In this document: one piece after another, positions 53,120 through 55,966 of the stretch
Layout: every line of letters starts with the position of its first letter
How positions within the stretch are numbered: the first letter of the stretch is position 1
NCBI GenBank assembly: GCA_947494965.1
Contig: CANLWV010000003.1
Coordinates: 235,252-291,217 of the forward strand
Direction of reading: 5' to 3'
Source: an uncultured Salinicoccus sp.
GTDB taxonomy: Bacteria > Bacillota > Bacilli > Staphylococcales > Salinicoccaceae
DNA length: 55,966 nucleotides
Notes under the pieces: model-generated
Seen by the model: the letters and a program-made list of their open reading frames with translations, nothing else
What the model was told of the DNA's origin: nothing
Databases searched by the model: none
Position numbers and translations under genes: made by a program

Positions 53120-53989
53120 TTAAAAGTCATTCCGCTTATCATTCTCATCTGTGTGCTTACGTTCTATAGATTCGTCGTGGGAATCCGGGGCCACAGTTTT
53201 GTCGACATGTACCTCTTGTGTACCGGTCTCGTCTTTATCACTACGTCCTGTGAACGTCTTACGGGAATTAGGCTCTACAGTTTTATTGACGTGCACTTTC
53301 TGTGTACCAGTCTCGTCTCTAGCGCCGTTCTTTGCAACGGTGTTACGGGAATCAGGTTCTACAGTTTTATCAACGTGCACTTCCTGTGTGCCGGTCTGGT
53401 TCCCATCATTTTCATCAGTATCCGGATTTGAGGATGATTCCTCTTCAAGTGAACCTTCCATATGATGGGTGTCGACCAAATCTTGATTACGAGGTGTTTC
53501 AGTCATCTCTTCATCTAGGATACGAGTTTTCTCTTTCTCATTGTCGTCTAACTTGTTTGTGGCATATACAGCGCCTGGAGTCGAATCAGGCATGTTCGGA
53601 GTGTGCCCTTTATCGACACGGTTTTCATCCGTTTCGAGAAGTGGGTCTGTCGGTGCATCAATCGTAGCTCCTTTTTCTTCGTCACTAACATAGAGCAGGA
53701 TTTTTCCACTATCCAGGGCTTCTTTATATTCCTTTTCTTCTTCAGTGCTGAGATTTAATTCAGTCATTACGTGGTCTTCAGGATTTTCAGATGAGAACCA
53801 GGCAACGATTTTATCCCAGGTGGTCCCGTCGGCATTCTTGTAATTGACATCGTTGTAATTTACAGAAGCCCCTTCGATATTTTGGCTGGAAATCACCGTC
53901 ATCTGTTTCTCTTTGATACCTTCTGCCTTCAATCCTTCAATTCTACCTGTCAATTCCTGTTCGCTCAAAAATGTTTCAATCTTGCGCAT
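53120..53989 (-). CDS. YflT-type general stress protein with C-terminal repeats
   Basis: The first 100 residues or so of this 289-residue protein match the YflT heat-induced stress domain of general stress protein 17M type (MRKIETFLSEQELTGRIEGL, later WDKIVAWF). The C-terminal half is hydrophilic and disordered-looking. It carries three copies of a 28-residue unit built on DETGTQEVHVDKTVEPDSR. The ATG at 53989 has GGAGG eight bases upstream. A sigma-B-like promoter lies at 54097-54121, fitting stress induction. Its biochemical role is unknown. Confidence 0.8.
   Translation of the reverse strand: MRKIETFLSEQELTGRIEGLKAEGIKEKQMTVISSQNIEGASVNYNDVNYKNADGTTWDKIVAWFSSENPEDHVMTELNLSTEEEKEYKEALDSGKILLYVSDEEKGATIDAPTDPLLETDENRVDKGHTPNMPDSTPGAVYATNKLDDNEKEKTRILDEEMTETPRNQDLVDTHHMEGSLEEESSSNPDTDENDGNQTGTQEVHVDKTVEPDSRNTVAKNGARDETGTQKVHVNKTVEPNSRKTFTGRSDKDETGTQEVHVDKTVAPDSHDESIERKHTDENDKRNDF
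53181..53401. repeat. Three-copy 84-bp in-frame tandem repeat
   Basis: Similar segments begin at 53181, 53265 and 53349, an exact spacing of 84 bases (28 codons). Each encodes a version of TGTQEVHVDKTVEPDS. The copies differ at several bases, so the array is not recent but could still vary in number among strains. Confidence 0.85.
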
Positions 53990-54096
53990 CGTCCATCCCT
54001 CCATCTTATTGGGTTCAATCATCATCTACTTGCACTGGAATATAAATGGGCTGAAATACACCCTATTGTTTAGTAGGTTTTTCATACAATATTCAT

Positions 54097-54121
54097 ATAC
54101 CCTGCACAATGGGGCATAAAC
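54097..54121 (-). promoter_or_regulatory. Sigma-B-type promoter of the stress gene
   Basis: On the minus strand GTTTAT, 13 bases, then GGGTAT closely match the sigma-B consensus GTTTAA-N12-15-GGGTAT. It lies about 108 bases upstream of the YflT-type start codon. Confidence 0.7.
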
Positions 54122-54189
54122 TCCCCTTCATAATTTGATGGACGCATAACCTCATGCTGTGGAATAATATCAAAAAGGGGTGGAATTTA

Positions 54190-55032
54190 TTGGAAAGTGT
54201 CGGAAGTAGAATCAGAATGAGAAGAAAGATGATCGGATTATCGCAAACTGCCTTAGGCAGAGGAATCGTCTCTCAGTCAGTAATCTCAAGGTTGGAAAAT
54301 GATCAATTTGATATATCGTTGGATAAATTGATACGTATAATGGAGCGATTGAATCTAAGCCTCCACGATGTGTTCTGTAATGGGGAGAAGACGCCTGCAA
54401 AAATGATACAAGAGGCGTTGGATACAGCAAGAAAGGAACAGGATTTCACTAAAATTAAAAGTATATTGGAGAAGCACGATCAAAAAACCTGGAGTCAGAC
54501 GCCAGATCTTGAAGGATATAAGCATTGGCATGAAGGTTTGATAGAGTATTCTAAAGGACATCTAGAAGTGGCACAGGAGAAGATTTCCCGGGCAATAGAA
54601 AAGAACATAGCAAATGAATGGATGTATGAAGCGGTGGCGGAAATGTATCTGGCCAAGGGGAACATCCATCATATGATGGGTCGGGAAGGCATCGATTTCT
54701 ATAAGGCGGCCGAGTCCTATTATCAGAAATCAGGACGGAAATCCTATAGATTAATCGTGAAGATACTTTATAATTTGAGCACTGCGTACTATAGGCAGGG
54801 AGAGTACGGCAAGGTTCTGAAATACTCCGATAAAAGTATAGAAATTCTGAACAGATATGAATCCACTCACCTCATGTGTGAAACGCTCTATAACCAGTCG
54901 ATGGCCGAGTTTCATTTAGGCAATAAAACAGAGGCCTTAAAAATGATTGATGAAAGTAAACATATATTCAGAATAGGGAGGAAGTTGGAAATGGTGCAAA
55001 GATTGAATAATTATTCTGAGGAGAATATTTGA
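54190..55032 (+). CDS. XRE-family regulator with TPR domain (RRNPP/Rgg-like)
   Basis: This 280-residue protein has an N-terminal helix-turn-helix (GSRIRMRRKMIGLSQTALGR, then SQSVISRLEND) and a C-terminal array of tetratricopeptide-like helices (ILYNLSTAYYRQGEYGKVLKY and similar). This is the layout of Rgg/PlcR-type regulators, many of which bind small signalling peptides. The TTG at 54190 is preferred, with GGGGTGG six bases upstream; an ATG at 54154 lacks a ribosome site. A gene for a 41-residue peptide follows 82 bases downstream, then a YfbU-like gene. Peptide control is inference. Confidence 0.8.
   Translation: MESVGSRIRMRRKMIGLSQTALGRGIVSQSVISRLENDQFDISLDKLIRIMERLNLSLHDVFCNGEKTPAKMIQEALDTARKEQDFTKIKSILEKHDQKTWSQTPDLEGYKHWHEGLIEYSKGHLEVAQEKISRAIEKNIANEWMYEAVAEMYLAKGNIHHMMGREGIDFYKAAESYYQKSGRKSYRLIVKILYNLSTAYYRQGEYGKVLKYSDKSIEILNRYESTHLMCETLYNQSMAEFHLGNKTEALKMIDESKHIFRIGRKLEMVQRLNNYSEENI
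54583..54596. other. Candidate Noc-binding site
   Basis: ATTTCCCGGGCAAT differs at one of 14 bases from the Noc consensus ATTTCCCGGGAAAT. It lies in the coding sequence of the XRE-TPR regulator, about 10 kb from noc. Confidence 0.5.
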
Positions 55033-55114
55033 GGTAACTAGCTATCTTATTCATAAAGCGCAATTTAAAATATGGATAGGATGCTGAAAGCATCTAATAC
55101 AAGGGGGAATTGAC

Positions 55115-55240
55115 ATGGAGGATGTCCATCAGAAAAAGTCTGTTGTGCCAAGTGTGCTGGATAAGCTAAAAGAGAAGTGGGTGCGAGAATCGAGAAAGGG
55201 CCGGGCGAATGGGTACAGATGTCTGGGTTGTATCTTCTAG
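55115..55240 (+). CDS. 41-residue peptide between regulator and YfbU-like gene
   Basis: ATG at 55115 follows AAGGGGGAATTGAC and encodes 41 residues. The N-terminal two thirds are charged and helical (VLDKLKEKWVRESRKGRA) and the end is GYRCLGCIF, with two cysteines two residues apart. There is no signal peptide. The stop TAG is directly followed by the ATG of the next gene, so the two are probably coupled. I do not recognise the family. It could be a signalling-peptide precursor, a small regulator or a short coupling reading frame. Confidence 0.55.
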   Translation: MEDVHQKKSVVPSVLDKLKEKWVRESRKGRANGYRCLGCIF

Positions 55241-55864
55241 ATGAACGGATTGAATAATAAGAGCATTCGTTTATTGATTTTTAATCAGTTCAAGCTGTTT
55301 AGTATACTTGAACCTTCCAATAAGGAATCCTATAAGTATTATATGGATATTCTTACAGAAGGAATCATAAAACACTATCCAGATGTCTTGGAGTCCATCT
55401 GCAGTGAAGGGGATGAAGTGCGGTCAGAAGTTTCGGACGAAGTCGATATGCTGATTGTAATGTTCAATAAGATTGAAAATGCACTCAATCTCATGGAAAA
55501 AAGCCAAAAAAGGATCATAACCGATAAATATCATGTGCATTTCAATGGCTTTGATCCTGACAATAATAAAGAAATTCAGCATTATACATATTTTAATTTT
55601 CTGAAGCGGTACGGCGAGGTATGTGGGGAAGAAAGAAGTGATGGCTTCAATCTTTCATTGCATCACTATAGGTGGATGATCAAAAAGTATGAACCCTATA
55701 TGCATTCCAACAACCTCTCTGTGAAACAGATAAAACGTATATGTCTGAAGAAAGGGGATGAGTCGCGAGTTTTGAGACCCATCTACCGCGATTTTTCAGA
55801 AGCAGCTATAGGTGATGTTATGCATGTCATAAAAGATCCTGAATTATACCTGAACGATAATTAA
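55241..55864 (+). CDS. YfbU-like domain protein
   Basis: This 207-residue protein resembles the YfbU family: RLLIFNQFKLFSILEP at the N-terminus, then an alpha-helical body with EVSDEVDMLIVMFNKIENAL and HYTYFNFLKRYG. The function of the family is unknown; some members appear beside phage-defence or toxin-antitoxin genes. No good ribosome site precedes its ATG, which directly follows the stop of the 41-residue peptide, suggesting coupled translation. Length is normal and the frame is intact. Confidence 0.75.
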   Translation: MNGLNNKSIRLLIFNQFKLFSILEPSNKESYKYYMDILTEGIIKHYPDVLESICSEGDEVRSEVSDEVDMLIVMFNKIENALNLMEKSQKRIITDKYHVHFNGFDPDNNKEIQHYTYFNFLKRYGEVCGEERSDGFNLSLHHYRWMIKKYEPYMHSNNLSVKQIKRICLKKGDESRVLRPIYRDFSEAAIGDVMHVIKDPELYLNDN

Positions 55865-55898
55865 AATATAAAAATACGATTCGGTCGATTGAGGTGCT

Positions 55899-55950
55899 AC
55901 CTCCTAAGTTTACAGATGAAAGAAAAAATCTGTAGCTTAGGAGGTTTTTT
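55899..55950 (+). other. Long hairpin that sequesters a ribosome site or acts as terminator
   Basis: ACCTCCTAAG..TACAGAT pairs with ATCTGTA.CTTAGGAGGT (about 17 base pairs, 10-base loop), followed by TTTTT. It could end the YfbU-like transcript. It also contains the GGAGG of the next start codon within its right arm, as in the left ends of some insertion sequences that block translation from outside transcripts. Confidence 0.65.
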
Positions 55951-55951
55951 A

Positions 55952-55966
55952 ATGGCCAGACATCGC
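55952..55966 (+). CDS. Partial gene start cut by the window end
   Basis: An ATG six bases after TTAGGAGG opens a frame reading MARHR before the sequence stops. Only five codons are visible, so identity is unknown. The position after a hairpin that hides the ribosome site would fit an insertion-sequence transposase, but this is a guess. Confidence 0.3.

Overview
The window is a chromosome-origin segment of a Firmicute. The most likely family is Staphylococcaceae, with a moderate-GC backbone such as Salinicoccus or Jeotgalicoccus relatives (genus not proven here). The evidence is gene order: rpmH-rnpA-jag-mnmE-mnmG-rsmG-noc-parB on one side of oriC, and dnaA-dnaN-yaaA-recF-gyrB-gyrA-hut-serS-yybS-gdpP-rplI-dnaB-purA-tRNAs-walRKHIJ-rlmH on the other. 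The absence of yidC between rnpA and jag, and of soj beside parB, also fits staphylococci.

Positions 1-10830 are accessory DNA ending exactly at the 3' end of rlmH, where a staphylococcal SCC attachment sequence is recognisable. The cargo looks like SCC: a RadC/JAMM protein, a 26-residue peptide, DUF960, DUF1643 and MGLDMY-type small proteins, a lipoprotein, an unknown gene, a complete type I restriction-modification operon (hsdM-hsdS-hsdR) and a following HEPN-domain gene. No ccr recombinase gene and no distal attachment copy lie inside the window, so the element continues leftwards.

Positions 10831-38873 are core genes, all read leftwards: rlmH, a cluster of DnaA boxes, the walRKHIJ operon, tRNA-Asp and tRNA-Glu, purA, dnaB, rplI, gdpP, yybS and serS with a T-box leader. 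Next comes a four-gene histidine-utilisation operon (hutP-hutH-hutU-hutI) with a HutP-type antiterminator and a CcpA site on its promoter, then gyrA, gyrB, recF, yaaA, dnaN and dnaA. The origin has two parts: a DnaA-box array between rpmH and dnaA, and an unwinding region with DnaA boxes and DnaA-trios between dnaA and dnaN.

Positions 39232-51777 are read rightwards: rpmH, rnpA, jag, the tRNA-modification genes mnmE and mnmG, rsmG, noc, parB, mscS, a DUF951 gene, ychF, rpsF, ssb and rpsR. The usual rpsF-ssb-rpsR cluster is split by modA-modB of a molybdate transporter that lacks its modC ATPase here. Sequences resembling the targets of Noc (in hutI and at 54583) and ParB (in walK) are present.

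From 51778 to the end the content is accessory again: a short possible integrase remnant, a 75-residue unknown protein, a short-chain dehydrogenase, a YflT-type stress protein with an 84-bp tandem repeat and a sigma-B-like promoter, and a cassette made of an XRE-TPR regulator, a 41-residue peptide and a YfbU-like protein. The window stops just after a long hairpin that precedes the first codons of another gene.
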